Below are positions 44,190-55,670 of a DNA stretch of 64,000 bases, one piece after another. A program made the position numbers and the translations under genes. Below the pieces are notes generated by a model. It was given only the letters and a program-made list of their open reading frames with translations. It ran no database searches and was not told the origin of the DNA. Each line of letters starts with the position of its first letter. Position 1 is the stretch's first letter. Source of the stretch: Eucommia ulmoides (taxonomy: Eukaryota; Streptophyta; Magnoliopsida; Garryales; Eucommiaceae); NCBI GenBank assembly GCA_016647705.1, contig CM028326.1, positions 48,995,285-49,059,284 on the forward strand, in the 5' to 3' direction.

Positions 44190-45545
44190 AGTTTGCTTCC
44201 ATCAAGCCCGCAAAACGAATACATGAAATTGAACAAATTCTCCCCAACTTGTATCGCCAACCGCTCGATTTTCTTGAACCATCTATCCATTATATCCAAA
44301 ATATTTTTGTTCGGGAATACAATGATCCAATTCAATAATTGCAAGTCTTGTTCATGCAATTAAGAACAACAATAGACAGTAAGAACAACGCATTCAACTT
44401 AACACTCAAGATTCACCAGAAAATGAAGATTAAGATGACTACACCCACTTCATTCTCTATAATCGGTATGGCATACACATTTTAGCTAGATCAACATTTC
44501 CACCGAGAAGATGAAGTACATAAATATGGGTTATCACATTTAACAAAAACATAAAACCCTAATATCACGATTTAGGAATCAAAAGATAATGCTTCACATT
44601 CTTAACAACACAAATGAATTATGGAAATTAATAATAGCATTCTGTGTTTGAGGAGGAGTTGAGAAAAATTGAATCGTAAGTTGTACCCGGAGCAAAAGAG
44701 GAATAAGATCTGAGAAGCGCAATGTTCAACCGGAAGTTTGATGAAGGCTAGAAATCAGAGAACAAATAAATAATATTCCTAACCTTCAATCTTGATCTGG
44801 ACACTAACCTTCAATCTGGCACAAATATATAATAGACAAAGAACTCAAAGAGAAAACCAGAGCTAAGAATCTGCACAATATTTTGCTGATTGAGTAAAAA
44901 CACTTCTAATTCTGTTTCAATTTGTAAAGGCCTTTAGTTTTCGTTTAATGTTCATGATCACAGGACAGAGAAAACTTCCTCCAAAATGGAACCCAAAAGA
45001 ATAAACTGCTTCAACTTAGCCAAACATCTCCGAAGACCTCAGGGCCAGTTCAAGATTCGTCTCTCTCTCTCTCTCTCTTCAACTGTTCGGCATCAGAATT
45101 GAGCGCGGGCTCCAACCGCTCGAAATTTAGTTATCTAATAGGTGAATCAATTTATCAAATGCGATTAACAAAAATTAAATCAGAAAAAACTAAATCAAAA
45201 TGCGAGGTTGAAGAGAGGGATAGAGAGAGCAAGAGACGGAGATAGTAGCAGACCGAGAGTCCAGGATGGCGGCAAGAGGGAAGTGGTGGTCGACAATGGA
45301 TACATGTAGCCAACGTCTTTTGGTTTTCATCGACGACAGCGGTGAATCGGTGACAGATCAACGATCGTGGGTTGATCAAGACCCTAACCTTTGTTAGCGA
45401 TTATTTGGCTACACTGCAAATATTTGCAAGAAGGATTGGTTGCAAGAAGGATTGGTTTAAATATCATGATTATCATAACTTAAATTTTATATCGGCAACC
45501 AAATCTTAGATTTATAAAAACAAAACTAAAACAATTATAAAATTA
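44190..45545. other. Unassigned segment within LTR c
   Basis: Less repetitive than its surroundings. It has a (CT)n run at 45059-45079 and GC-richer sequence at 45190-45370 with an open frame on the minus strand (45379-45155). A further minus-strand frame at 44359-44138 encodes 73 residues I do not recognise. It could be captured host sequence or a variable part of the LTR. Nothing decides between these. Confidence 0.35.
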
Positions 45546-45690
45546 AAGAAGAAATACATTTTAAATCTTCTAAATATTAACACATTTTAAATAGTCTATT
45601 TCCGTTTAAGTGTTTTATTTTAAACCTTCTAAATATTAACACATTTTTATTCGATCTTTTTGTCAAAAAAATTGTCAAAACTAACCGAAT
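45546..45690 (+). repeat. Orphan MULE terminal-inverted-repeat fragment
   Basis: ACATTTTAAATCTTCTAAAT at 45549, with later ATTAACACATT and TTTTATTTTAAACC blocks, aligns with the left MULE end at 11581-11710 over about 130 bases in the same orientation. No partner repeat is seen within several kb. Confidence 0.65.
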
Positions 45691-46775
45691 TTTAAGGGCA
45701 AACCAAACTTTTTCCATATTTTCAATTTTTAATCATTTTTAATTATTTTTTAATCTTTTTTCATTTTCTTTTATTCTTTTCTCTCTCTTCCTTCTTTCTC
45801 TTCCTCCCTCCCTCCCTCTCTCTTTGTATTCTTCCTTCCTTCATCCTTTGTCTCCTTCTTTCTCCTCCTCTCCCCGCCGGGCGGAGCAAGGGCTGGAACC
45901 CCTCTCTCTCTCCTCCTAATTCAATGTTTTACCCAACTCACCACCACTCCCTTTTCTTCTTATTCAACATTTTCCCATCTTCCATATCATCATCTCATCC
46001 TCCTCTCTCACCCACCCCCCTTGCTTTCCTATTTTCTTCCCAGGTATTAAATTTGGTCACAATCGTCAAATACACACCAACACCGCTGGACGATTAGCAA
46101 CACACACACACATACGATCGTCAGCCGAACAAAACAGAACACCCACAACGGATGGAACAGAACAGAACACACACGACAAAACACACACATGCACACGGCT
46201 ACACACACACACTCACCGAACGACGGCGACGAACGGTAACGATCCCACACCACCGAAGCGGATGACTGATAGCACACCCGCCGGTAACCCACAACCGACG
46301 ATGAACCGAACAACCACACCGTCGATGATGACACACACATATACACACACACACTGGACAAACACACCCACTCAACGAAACACACACACACACACTCACA
46401 CGCATGCCAAACTGCCAACCGAAACACCCACCGCCGACCGACTTCTCTCTCTCTTTTTCTGTTTTTTTTTTTCCCTTCTTTTTAAGTTGACGTGAGTTGT
46501 GTGCATGGATGTATATATATATACATTGATAGTGGGTCATGAGCTTGCCCCCCATTATGCTATATATATATATATATATATGGTTAATTATATTAATTCC
46601 CCATTAATTATCCTTAAGTTATAAACCAAAAATCTAAAATTAATATTTTTAAAATTGCTAAAAGACCCCTAAAATTTTTAAATCAAATAAGAAATGGCAC
46701 AATCTACCCTGTTATTTTCTAAATGTTCTAAAATGTAGCTAAAATTTATGCGTATACAAAAATTAGGGTCTTACA

Positions 46776-46792
46776 ACCCTTTCCCCCTAAAA
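46776..46792 (-). promoter_or_regulatory. Gypsy-2 polypurine tract
   Basis: The minus strand reads TTTTAGGGGGAAAGGGT immediately before the 3' LTR start TGTAAGACCC. Confidence 0.88.
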
Positions 46793-47450
46793 GAAATTTT
46801 GTCCCAAAATTTTAGTTACCTTGTCCGAACAAATGCAGATATTTATTTCTCATCTCGTCTTCTCTCTCCCACGTCACTTCCTCCAATTCGATTGGTTGAG
46901 AATCTGAACTGGCTCCTCAACGTATGTCAAATCCTCCTCCAATTCGATTGGTTGAGAAGTCAACACATGCGAAGGATCTGACATATATTTCCTAAGCATC
47001 AACACGTGGAAAACGTCGTGCAATCTAGATAATTCTGGCGATAAGGTAAGTCAATAAGCTGTTGTGCCGACCCATTCTAAAATCTCGTATGACTCGATAT
47101 ATCTCAGACTTAACTTTTCTTTCTTCTTGAACATCATTATGCCTTTCCAAGGGGATATACGCAAAACACACGATCACCCACTTCAAATTTCAACTCTCAC
47201 CCATATTTGTCAGCATAACTCTTTTGCCGACTCTGAGCAATCTTCAATTTTTCCTAATCACATTTACTTTGTCTGCCATCATTTGGGCTGTATCTGACAT
47301 CAGTAATTTTCGTTCTCCCATTTCAGTCCAATAGATTGGAGTCCTATATCTCCTACCATACAACACTTAATATGAGGCCATCTCGATTGTCGAATGATAA
47401 CTGTTATTATAGGCGAATTCCATTAACGTTAAATGATCATCCCAGCTACT
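46793..47450 (-). pseudogene. Gypsy-2 integrase C terminus and chromodomain tail
   Basis: The minus strand near 46905-46840 reads PIELEEVTWEREDEM, the end of the chromodomain of plant chromoviruses, followed by an H-L-F motif. Further upstream, an F-A-Y-N-N-S-Y-H-S-T motif near 47420-47390 and a G-R-R-Y-R-T-P motif belong to the integrase C-terminal part. Stops and frameshifts abound. A 21-base CCTCCAATTCGATTGGTTGAG-type segment is repeated at 46880 and 46936. Confidence 0.8.
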
Positions 47451-47830
47451 TGAAAATTCTAGAACACATCCCCTCAACATCCTCCAATGTCTAAATCGCG
47501 CACTTTGATTGACCGTCAGTTTGAGGATGAAAAACGGTACTAAATTTCAGTTTGGTACCTAGAGGAGCTTGGAGACTCGGCCAAAACTTCGAAGTAAATC
47601 TTGGATTTCTGTCCGACACTATGGAAACCGGTGCACCATGTAACCAAACAATCTCGTCAATATACAATTGGGTATACTTATCAAGAGAATACGTTGTCTT
47701 TATGACCAAAAACGTTAGTAGACTTAGTAAGCGTATCAATAATCACCCAGATGGAATTATGTCCCTTTTGGGTACGAGGTAATCCCGAAACGAAATCCAT
47801 CGTGATATGCTCCCATTTTCACTCTGGAAT
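47451..47830 (-). pseudogene. Gypsy-2 integrase core
   Basis: The frame 47739-47491 gives EIVWLHGAPVSIVSDRNPRF with the second catalytic Asp, then FHPQTDGQSKCAI. The family has T-D-G-Q-S-E-R here, so the catalytic Glu is replaced by Lys. Upstream (47830-47740), I-T-M-D-F-V-S-G-L-P carries the first Asp in another frame. Confidence 0.88.
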
Positions 47831-47839
47831 AGGTAGAGG

Positions 47840-48397
47840 CTACAATAATCCACCTGGACGTTGGTGCTCGATCTTGACTTGCTGACAAACGAGACACCTG
47901 ACAACAAATTCAGCAATTTCCCATTTCATTCCATTCCACCAATAGTATTCTCGCAGATCCCGATACATCCTGGTACTGCTTGGGTGCATTGCGTATGCTG
48001 AGCTGTACGCTTCCTCCAAGATATCTTTCTTTAGATTGGCATCATCAGGCACACACAGTCTATTTCCAACCACTAAAGCCTCATCATTATCCCTAACACG
48101 ATAGTCAGCTCTGTGACCATTTTTTACTTCATTTCGGATCTTCTCCAATTGAGCATCCAACTTTTGTGCTTCTATAACACGATCGATCAATGTCAGTCTC
48201 AAAGTCAAAGTCGCAAGTAATGTTGCAGTCTGACCAACTGCTAACTGGACTTGCAAAGATCTCAACTCGGTATATAGATTAGTATAAACAACTTGAATGT
48301 GTGCAACCGAACCCGCCGATTTTTGACTCAGCGCATCCGCTACAACATTAGCCTTTCCAGTATGGTAATGGATAATACAATCATAGTCCTTGATCAA
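47840..48397 (-). pseudogene. Gypsy-2 RNase H end and integrase zinc domain
   Basis: An intact 185-residue frame starts I-K-D-Y-D-C-I-I-H-Y-H-T-G-K-A-N and ADALSQKS, the usual end of gypsy RNase H. It continues to the HHCC zinc site (HPSSTRMYRDLREYYWW, then CLVCQQVK). Confidence 0.92.
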
Positions 48398-48892
48398 TTC
48401 TATCCAACGTCTCTACCTCAGATTTAGTTCCTTCTGAGTAAACAAGTATTTCAAACTCTAGTGGTCGGTGTATGTCTCACAAGTCTCACCATACAGGTAA
48501 TGCCTCCAAATCTTCAAGGCAAATACAATCGTCGCCAACTCCAAATCATGTGTCAGGTAGTTATGCTCATGATTCTTTAATTGTCGGGAGGTATATACAA
48601 TTATGTGCCCATGTTACATCAATACACACCCTAGCCCTTGGTGTGACGCATCACTATAGATCACAAAGCCACCATGTTCAGTCGAAAAGAAAAGTATTGG
48701 CCCAGATATCAGTTTACTTTTTAGCTCTTGAAAACTATGCTCACATTTGTCAGTCCACTTGAATTTGAATTCCTTGTGGGTCTATCGGTTCAACGGGGTA
48801 GCTATAAGAGAAAATTCATGTACAAACCGACGATAATAACCTACCAATCCCAAGAAATTTTGAACTTCGGTCACACTTTTCGGCCTTTCCCA
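48398..48892 (-). pseudogene. Gypsy-2 RNase H
   Basis: Read across stops, the minus strand shows YSDASHQGLGCVLM with the first catalytic Asp (near 48660), then [10 protein letters not shown]-x-N-Y and Y-T-D-H-x-S-L-K-Y-L. The preceding RT thumb region shows N-F-L-G-L-V-G-Y-Y-R-R-F near 48850. Confidence 0.85.
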
Positions 48893-49600
48893 TTAAACCA
48901 CAGCTTCAACTTTCTTTGAATCCACTTGAATACCATCTCCCGAGGTAACATGCCTCAAGAATACAACTCTATCTAACCAAAACTCACATTTGCTGAATTT
49001 TGCACACAATTGCTTCTCTCTCAAAGTCTGCAATACAATCTTGAGATGCTCTGCATGCTCTACTTTATTTTGAGAATAGATCAATATGTCATCAATGAAC
49101 ATGATAATAAACTGATCTATATAAGGCTGGAAGATCCGATTCATCAAATCCATAAAGGTAGTAGGGGTATTCGTCAATCTAAACGGCATAACTAAACATT
49201 CATAATGCCCATATCTCGTATAAAACGTCGTATTCACCACGTCACTGTCTCTGACTTTTAACTGGTGATACCCTGATCGAAGATCTATTTTGGAAAACAC
49301 CCTGGCTTTCTGCAATTGGTCGAACAAATCAGCAATTTAGATATTTGTTCTGAATCGTCACCTTATTCAATTGTTTGAAATTGATACACATCCTTAACAT
49401 ACCATCCTTCTTCTTACGAATAACACTGGGGCTCTCCATGGAGAAACACTTAGTCTGATAAGCTCGCGGTCTAACAAATCTTGCAACTGAATCTTTAGTT
49501 CCTTTAACTCAGTAGGCGCCATACGATAGGGTGGAATTGATATAGAATAAGTTCTTGGAAGTAACTCGATAGTGAATTCAATTTCCCTATCCATTAGCAA
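48893..49600 (-). pseudogene. Gypsy-2 reverse transcriptase
   Basis: The frame 49327-48893 holds [20 protein letters not shown] with the first catalytic Asp, [20 protein letters not shown] and the FIDD box (49099-49088), then [15 protein letters not shown]. Upstream, 49600-49394 gives [20 protein letters not shown] and [12 protein letters not shown] frameshift lies near 49390. Confidence 0.93.
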
Positions 49601-49835
49601 TCATGGAAATTTTTTTGGAAACACATGGGGAAAATCCCTAATCACTGAAATATCTGTCGCCTGAACTTCATTCTGACTGGTATCAACCATATACGTGAGA
49701 TATCCCTGACATCCCTTCTTTAATAATTTCGTGGCCTCTTATAAGTGAAATCAAACTACCAGGGGTAATGATTATGTCCCTTGAAAACACAAACTCCGAC
49801 TCGCTTGCAACTCGAAAAGTAATTTCATTTTTTTT

Positions 49836-50110
49836 TTAAAAATAATCCATCGTGACATGATAACCGGATAACAAATCCATACCCAGTATCACATCAAAAT
49901 CGTGAATATTTAGGGGTAATAGATCCACTGACGATTCTCTATTACCTATACGAAGCAGACCGTCTTTATACACATTATCTATTACCACGGACTCACGGTT
50001 CTCGGCTGCTTCCCGCACATCCTTCTCTATTAATTTCGTTATGTTTACTAATTTAGCATAACTTTTAATCTGCTTGCCCGTCAACCTGGAATGTATTTCC
50101 AGATTGAGCC
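49836..50110 (-). pseudogene. Gypsy-2 protease region
   Basis: Frame 50084-49836 ends NIHDFDVILGMDLLSGYHVT, the C-terminal protease motif of chromoviruses (F-D-V-I-L-G-M-D-W-L). The catalytic D-S/T-G segment upstream is lost or decayed. Confidence 0.8.
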
Positions 50111-50891
50111 CTTTCTGGAATTGTCTAATCTTGTCTTTTCTGTTTTCACCAAATCGGGAGTAAATCGGGACATGGCATCGAATTTAATTTCATACTGCAG
50201 AACGATCTTATTTTCCTGTTTCAATAATATGAGCTCCCCCTCCAATAAAATTACAAGGTTTCCTTAGTATTACCTAGAAAGCAGTTTTATGCACACTCTT
50301 AGATGTTGTACGCTATGATAGAATCCATGTATATCAAATAGTAGCGCAATGTATTGTGCAGTCCCATAATATAAGTAAGGTGTTGTCCAATAACCCAACT
50401 TACGTGTGCTCTGTCACACTATTGGTTTAACAACTAAAACATTAAGTGCTACCCATAGTGAATTCTAATGTCAAGTAATACGAATATGATTACTTATCAG
50501 TTATAATTTAACATTTAAAACCACTAACACCCCCACAATCGTAATCCATCCATCACCACTACCAACAACATCACCCAATCCACCCAATAGCAGTATTACT
50601 ATTCCATCACACCATTAATTGCCAGCTTTATAATTATTCTTGTTAACGGAAAAAGAGACTAGGAAAATAATGTAACAACTTTAACCAATGGTTAGGCTCT
50701 CCTATTTATCTGTTACTAATTTACTATATGTTAAGGGAGGGCCAACCAGACAACAACAATGCACGATGCCAATGTACTATCTAATGCAATGCAATACCTA
50801 TCACTCACGTGTCGAACCCACCTACCGACATCCTATCTCAAGGTCCACTACTGACTAGACCAACGGGCACGTCTACGGAACTTATAACCTA
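50111..50891 (-). other. Gypsy-2 leader, gag mostly missing
   Basis: A Tekay gag with its zinc knuckle should lie here but is not seen. A short L-E-I-H-S-R-like stretch near 50090-50150 may be its end. The sequence is non-coding and AT-rich, and I infer that gag has been deleted. Confidence 0.6.
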
Positions 50892-50904
50892 GGCTCTGAT
50901 ACCA
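50892..50904 (-). promoter_or_regulatory. Gypsy-2 primer binding site
   Basis: The minus strand reads TGGTATCAGAGCC, an exact complement of the initiator tRNA-Met 3' end, four bases after the LTR edge at 50909. Confidence 0.95.
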
Positions 50905-50908
50905 CAAA

Positions 50909-50995
50909 TGTTACATCCCCACCCTGGGCCCCCACTGGCCGAGGTCGGGAGTGATGTCGACTCGACACTTTCTGACCAACCAACCAAATACATAC

Positions 50996-51028
<33 letters not shown>

Positions 51029-51919
51029 TTTTCAGACGCACGCGTACTGCTATCAATATTTTTTTTCCAAAAATAATATCTATTTACTAATTTCCACAAA
51101 TATGGAAACACACCCGTCCCAAATATATACAAAAAAAAATCACAGAATACTGAACCTTTCACGGTTCACCTCCGACTGGCCCACTCCCAAAATGACACTA
51201 CCTCCGGACTCTACCTAGTGCCAGTAGTGGACCCACTCCTAGCTACGACACCTGAAATCAAATATTTTTATCAGTGTACTGTCTTCATAATATAAAAACA
51301 TTTTGTATGGATCAAGCACAAGTGTCAAATACCACGTTAAAAAAAAAAACATATAACCGCATACCTCGTTAGAAATCAATTTCCACTGTCAGCAATGCCA
51401 TAAAATAATATATTTACACCAACCCATTTAAAATAATATTTATAAGTCAATCAATCCAAGCAGTTAATTGTATAATAAAATACGCACACATCCTCTCCTA
51501 CTAGCCATAGGATCGTTTTTACCTCACGATCGGGAGTTACGACAGTACCGTAACCTGTACAACTGTGTCATCTAACGTGACTATCAGTGCCAGGGCTATT
51601 TATTATCCCCAATGGTAGGGGTATCACTCGCAGGATTTACACTCCTAACGGTCAATCAACCACCTACAGGACTAATCCTCCTAACAGGTCATAATATCAA
51701 CAACCACCGGCAGGACTAATCCTCCTAACAGGTCATAATATAATCAACCACCTGCAGGTCTAATCCTCCTGATATGTCATAATATCAACAACCACCTATA
51801 GGATTAATCCTCCTAACAGGTCAAAATATAATCAACCACCTGTAGGACTAATCATCCTGACAGGTCATAATATACTCAACCACTTACAGGACCGGCACTC
51901 TTGACAGGTCATGACATTT
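50909..51919 (-). repeat. Gypsy-2 5' LTR (copy d), first part
   Basis: The plus strand begins TGTTACATCCCCACCCTGGG. It carries a TA/CA run (50996-51028), a CTCTACCTAGTGCCAGTAGT block, GTGTACTGTCTTCATAATAT, TCACGATCGGGAGTTACGAC and the 44-bp minisatellite. Copia-D interrupts it at about 51920. Confidence 0.88.
51631..51915. repeat. 44-bp minisatellite in LTR d
   Basis: CAGGACTAATCCTCCTAACA or close variants start at 51667, 51711, 51755, 51799, 51843 and 51887, exactly 44 bases apart, after a partial copy at 51631. LTRs b and c hold only one to two loose copies. Confidence 0.96.
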
Positions 51920-53155
51920 AAGTTAAAAACGTAGGTATACTTATAAGGATTTAAAACAAACCCCCCACGGATAGTTTCAACTTGTCATGACATTTAATTG
52001 CTCATATAGACCCTTTATATCGATATGACTCAATCTTGGTTCAATTCACTCAATTATAACTTTTAAAATATCCAATTTAATCCCTCAAATATTTCAACAA
52101 TCTCAATAAAATAAGATAGAAAGAATTAAACGTAACAATTTGAGAAATAATCAAGTTATATGAACCATATATCAAAATATCAGTCATATAATTTAAATAA
52201 CATTAAATCCTTAAGATATCTCTCAGATCTTAACCATGAAACTACTAGTAATGACTATTTTTTTGAAAAACTCCACAAAATCCTCCAAACCTGAAATAAT
52301 AATTTCGGTTAATAGACCAAAGTCCATAGGTCAACTGATCGATTCAGGTTGTAGCCCAAGGCAAAACTTCTTGCCTGTCAGTAGACTGAAACTCTATAGT
52401 CTGTCGACTGATCGATTTAGGATACTCCCAATGCCAATTTTTAGCTATGTTCGGTCGACCAATTGTCTTAGGTCTGTAGACCGATTGATTCAGAGAGTTC
52501 AAGTATTGGCCTTAGGTCAACCGATCCCTCATGATCTGTCGACCGATTGATTTAGAGAATTTAGATTTTGGCCTAGGTCGACTGATCTCTCTTCGATCGA
52601 TTGACCAATCGATCTAGAGACTGTACTATTCCCAACCACTTTTTCATTGGTTGATCGATCCTCATTGGTCAGTTGACTGATTCTATTGGAACACTTCTTC
52701 CTCAATTTATTTTAACTCCAATCTTCAACGTTTTGCCTCTTTATTAGATTTCTTTTCTCGGTTAACTTAATTGACACTTTAAATCAATTTTAATTACTAA
52801 TCTTTCTTAAATTAATATTTCTTCTTCAATTTCTCATAGGAGCAAATATGTTTAACTAATTAAGATCCTAATAAAAACATACATAAACATAAATTCATTT
52901 TTCGTGTCGTGTGTGATCCTAATCGAGGTACATTAAGAGTTAAAATTAACCTGAGTTATTTTCTCCTAAATTCTTCAAAGTCTTCAGTCTCTTAATGATT
53001 GTCTCCTTGTCAATCTTTTGCATCCTTAACTATCTTCAATCATTTCTTCTTGATAAAATCATCAATGGAACTTTTACACTGAAACACTCAATAAACTCGT
53101 TAGTTCCACAAAAAACATCAACATTCAATTGTCCATCAAAATCTTTGGATCAACA
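51920..53155 (-). repeat. Copia-D 3' LTR, truncated
   Basis: It matches 56864-58107 of the 5' LTR. The remaining 1,193 bases of LTR (the 55671-56863 equivalent) are absent. The break falls just after the TTATAAG promoter-like motif. Confidence 0.9.
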
Positions 53156-53539
53156 ATCTCCCTATTTTTTTATGATGACAATTACCTTTGATGTTTTCGT
53201 CAAAATAAAATGTAACCACACTCCCCCTAAATCCAAGGACGAGTTTTTTTTTTTTTAACTAGATAAAGCACAATCATAAAGAATAATTAAAAAAAAAACA
53301 TATGATATTCAACAAAGCACAAACTCCCCCTACATTAGTGCAATGCTTAGGTGAACAAACCTAAATATTAACCAATCTCATTTTAAGCACAACTGTGGTT
53401 TCCCCATTTATAGATATTCAACAAAACATAAACTAATTCTCCTCCTTTGTCATCTCAAAAAGTGGGGAAGGGGAACCACATATCACCACTACTCTAGGCA
53501 AACATCATTATGCCTAGACTATACAAAAAATATTATTCT
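53156..53539 (-). promoter_or_regulatory. Copia-D 3' UTR and polypurine tracts
   Basis: The minus strand ends AAAAAATAGGGAGAT at the LTR. Further purine tracts occur upstream on that strand. The GATGACAAAGGAGGAGAA block lies near 53436-53453 and AAAGTGGGGAAGGGGAACC near 53458 on the plus strand. Confidence 0.82.
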
Positions 53540-53960
53540 AATTATCCAATCTTCCCCTATATAATTGTAAATGAACAAATTCATGTATAGGAGAATAATC
53601 TTGAGGCAATCATAACATTTCAACAATGTAGCATGATATCAATTAATATCTTTCTTATAGATAGAATCTAGAAACATGTAATCATTAATGCACTAAGACA
53701 GGAAACATATTTCACTAATAATTCATAAAATTATCAATCATAAATCTAGTGCATGCATTTATCACGGTTATGATCAATACTTAGAATTCAACATATATAA
53801 TTTATTTATCATTTAAATAATCACAATATCAGAAAATCATGCAATAATTCTAAAACTTAAGAATTTGTAAAACAGCACAGGTCTTAGAAATTTTTACCAG
53901 CTCATTTAAATTTAATTTCTTACTCAGGGCCTAGTCTCCAGAAATCACATGAGTTTCGTC
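53540..53960 (-). other. AT-rich spacer replacing pol in Copia-D
   Basis: About 420 bases homologous to 37791-38460 of Copia-B. It directly follows the codons S-G-D of the protease/pre-integrase segment. On the minus strand it begins at a stop codon, then GTAAGAAATTAAATTT, and ends near TTATATAGGGGAAG. Confidence 0.85.
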
Positions 53961-54710
53961 TTTAGGTGTCAAAGACGTAAATGTTTCTTTATTCCCTGTC
54001 ATGTGTTGAGAACAACCACTTCCTAGGTCCAATTTGTCCTTGCAAATAGATGTTTATTTGATAACCTGCAAAAAGCACCTCAAAGATTTCCTAGGTGGTA
54101 CCCAATCAAAGTGGGTTCGATCTTATTAGTTGGGATAATTTTAGTTCCTTTAGGAACCCAAACTTGTCTGTAGTTAGATACTTTAGAAAAACATTTATGA
54201 ATAGTATGCCCCACAACATTACATTTAAAATATCTAAAAGATCCTTGGTTTCATAAAAGAATTTATGAAAATATTTTTGCTTTAGATTTTTCTAAAATAC
54301 AATACCTGTTTTATCAAAGATACCACGTGAACTTCCCAAAAGAATTTTCAAATTATTCTCACCGCCGGTGAATTTGAGAACTATTGAATGTAAATCTGAC
54401 GTCTTGGATTTCAATTTAATGTTTTCAGATTCATAATCCGTCACTTTCTTGTTTAATGTGTTAATTGTATTTTGAAGGACATTAATTTTTTAACACTGAA
54501 TTTGATAGTCATGAGTAAGTTCTTGATAAATAACAAATAATTCATCAAAATCTAAGGACAATAACTTGAACATTTAGGTATCTCAACTCCAGTGACCATC
54601 AAAGCAAGCATAGACGAGTCATTATTGCTCGATTTTTCTGGGTTACTCGACTTTGAGTTATCCCATGTGACTTTTGTTGACTTCTTCGTACTCTTATTCA
54701 CTTTTTTCTT
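53961..54710 (-). pseudogene. Copia-D gag extension and protease start
   Basis: The coiled-coil extension shows T-G-G-E-N-N-L-K-I-L-L-G-S-S-R-G near 54330. The protease start reads LDLGSGCSQHMTGNKETF (about 54035-53980), then S-L-T-P-K-D. The active-site Asp is replaced by Gly in L-G-S-G, as in Copia-B. Confidence 0.82.
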
Positions 54711-55625
54711 ATCTTATCTTTTCTTCTCTTTTTCTTTTTTTTTCTTCGGCTCAGGGCATTCAGTTTGGACATGGTCAGTCTTATGACAGTTGTAATATTC
54801 CACATTATTCATGTTGAAATTTCTTCTTCCACGAAATGTACGTCGATTCATTCTTCTAAAATTCTTCGTGAGAAGCATCACATCTTTTTCTTTCCCACTG
54901 ACAAGACTCACATCGTCACTATTATCATCTTCTTCAGTTTTCTGAGCTTTTAGTGCCAAAGATTTCTTTTTGCTATTCCAAGTGTCATCCTCATATCATT
55001 GAATTGTCGTTTCATGCGTCATTAGGTTGCCGATGAGGTTATCAATTTCTTATTTTGCAAGATCCTTAGCTTCCTCAATCGTGGTCACCTTCGGCTCCCA
55101 TACTTTAGTTACAAATCTCACGATATTTCAAACTTTGTCCTCTGTGGAGTACGGCTTTCCGAGTTGGCTCAAATGGTTGCAGATGTTGTTGAATCGAGTG
55201 TACATCTCTTCAATCGATTATGTTTCTCCCATTATGAACAATTCAAATTGGCAGATTAGGGTATTGATTTTCGACTGTTTCACTTCACTTGTTCCTTCGT
55301 GGGTAACCTGTAACTTGTTCCACATTTCCTTCGTCGATCCACAATCTGAAACTCTAGAGTATTCATTAGCATTTAAAGAACAAAATAAAATATTAATAGC
55401 CTGAGAATTTATAGAAAGCTTCTGCTTATTAGAAGTGGTCAGCTGCTCTTTCTTTTTGAGAACTTCATTTTCCTTTGGAACAAACGGACCATCTTCAATT
55501 ATTTGTGGTCTGAAGCAAAGTAATTATTCTGTCCCTTCAAAATGCATAAGTTTCACCTTTAAACAAAGCTGGTCGGTGCATAGACTACCTCTCAGCTAGT
55601 GTGCCTATTGTGTGCGCCATGTAAT
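54711..55625 (-). pseudogene. Copia-D gag
   Basis: Frame 54959-54714 holds NFRRMNRRTFRGRRNFNMNN and the zinc knuckle YYNCHKTDHVQTEC (first Cys replaced by Tyr), then a lysine-rich block. Upstream, gag capsid motifs are read across stops to about 55600. This matches Copia-A closely apart from the knuckle. Confidence 0.88.
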
Positions 55626-55656
55626 ATTTGTTAGCTTAGTGTATCGAACTAAACCA

Positions 55657-55670
55657 GCTTTGATACCAAT
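55657..55670 (-). promoter_or_regulatory. Copia-D primer binding site
   Basis: The minus strand reads TTGGTATCAAAGCT next to the LTR, one change from the iMet-type site. Confidence 0.88.

Larger units (their letters stand above)
43413..46775 (-). repeat. Gypsy-2 3' LTR (copy c)
   Basis: On the minus strand it starts TGTAAGACCC at 46775 and ends at 43413. It holds the ACGATCGGAAGTTATAAT block (43928-43945), a short repeat block (44098-44185), ACAC-rich sequence (46060-46410) and a TA run (46559-46581). The middle, 44190-45545, has no visible match in the other LTR copies and may be an insertion. Confidence 0.8.

Noticed and set aside
46047-46555. Long Cys/Val-rich frames on the minus strand
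   Set aside because: They translate the complement of the ACAC-rich part of LTR c, the counterpart of the 2812-3474 artefact.
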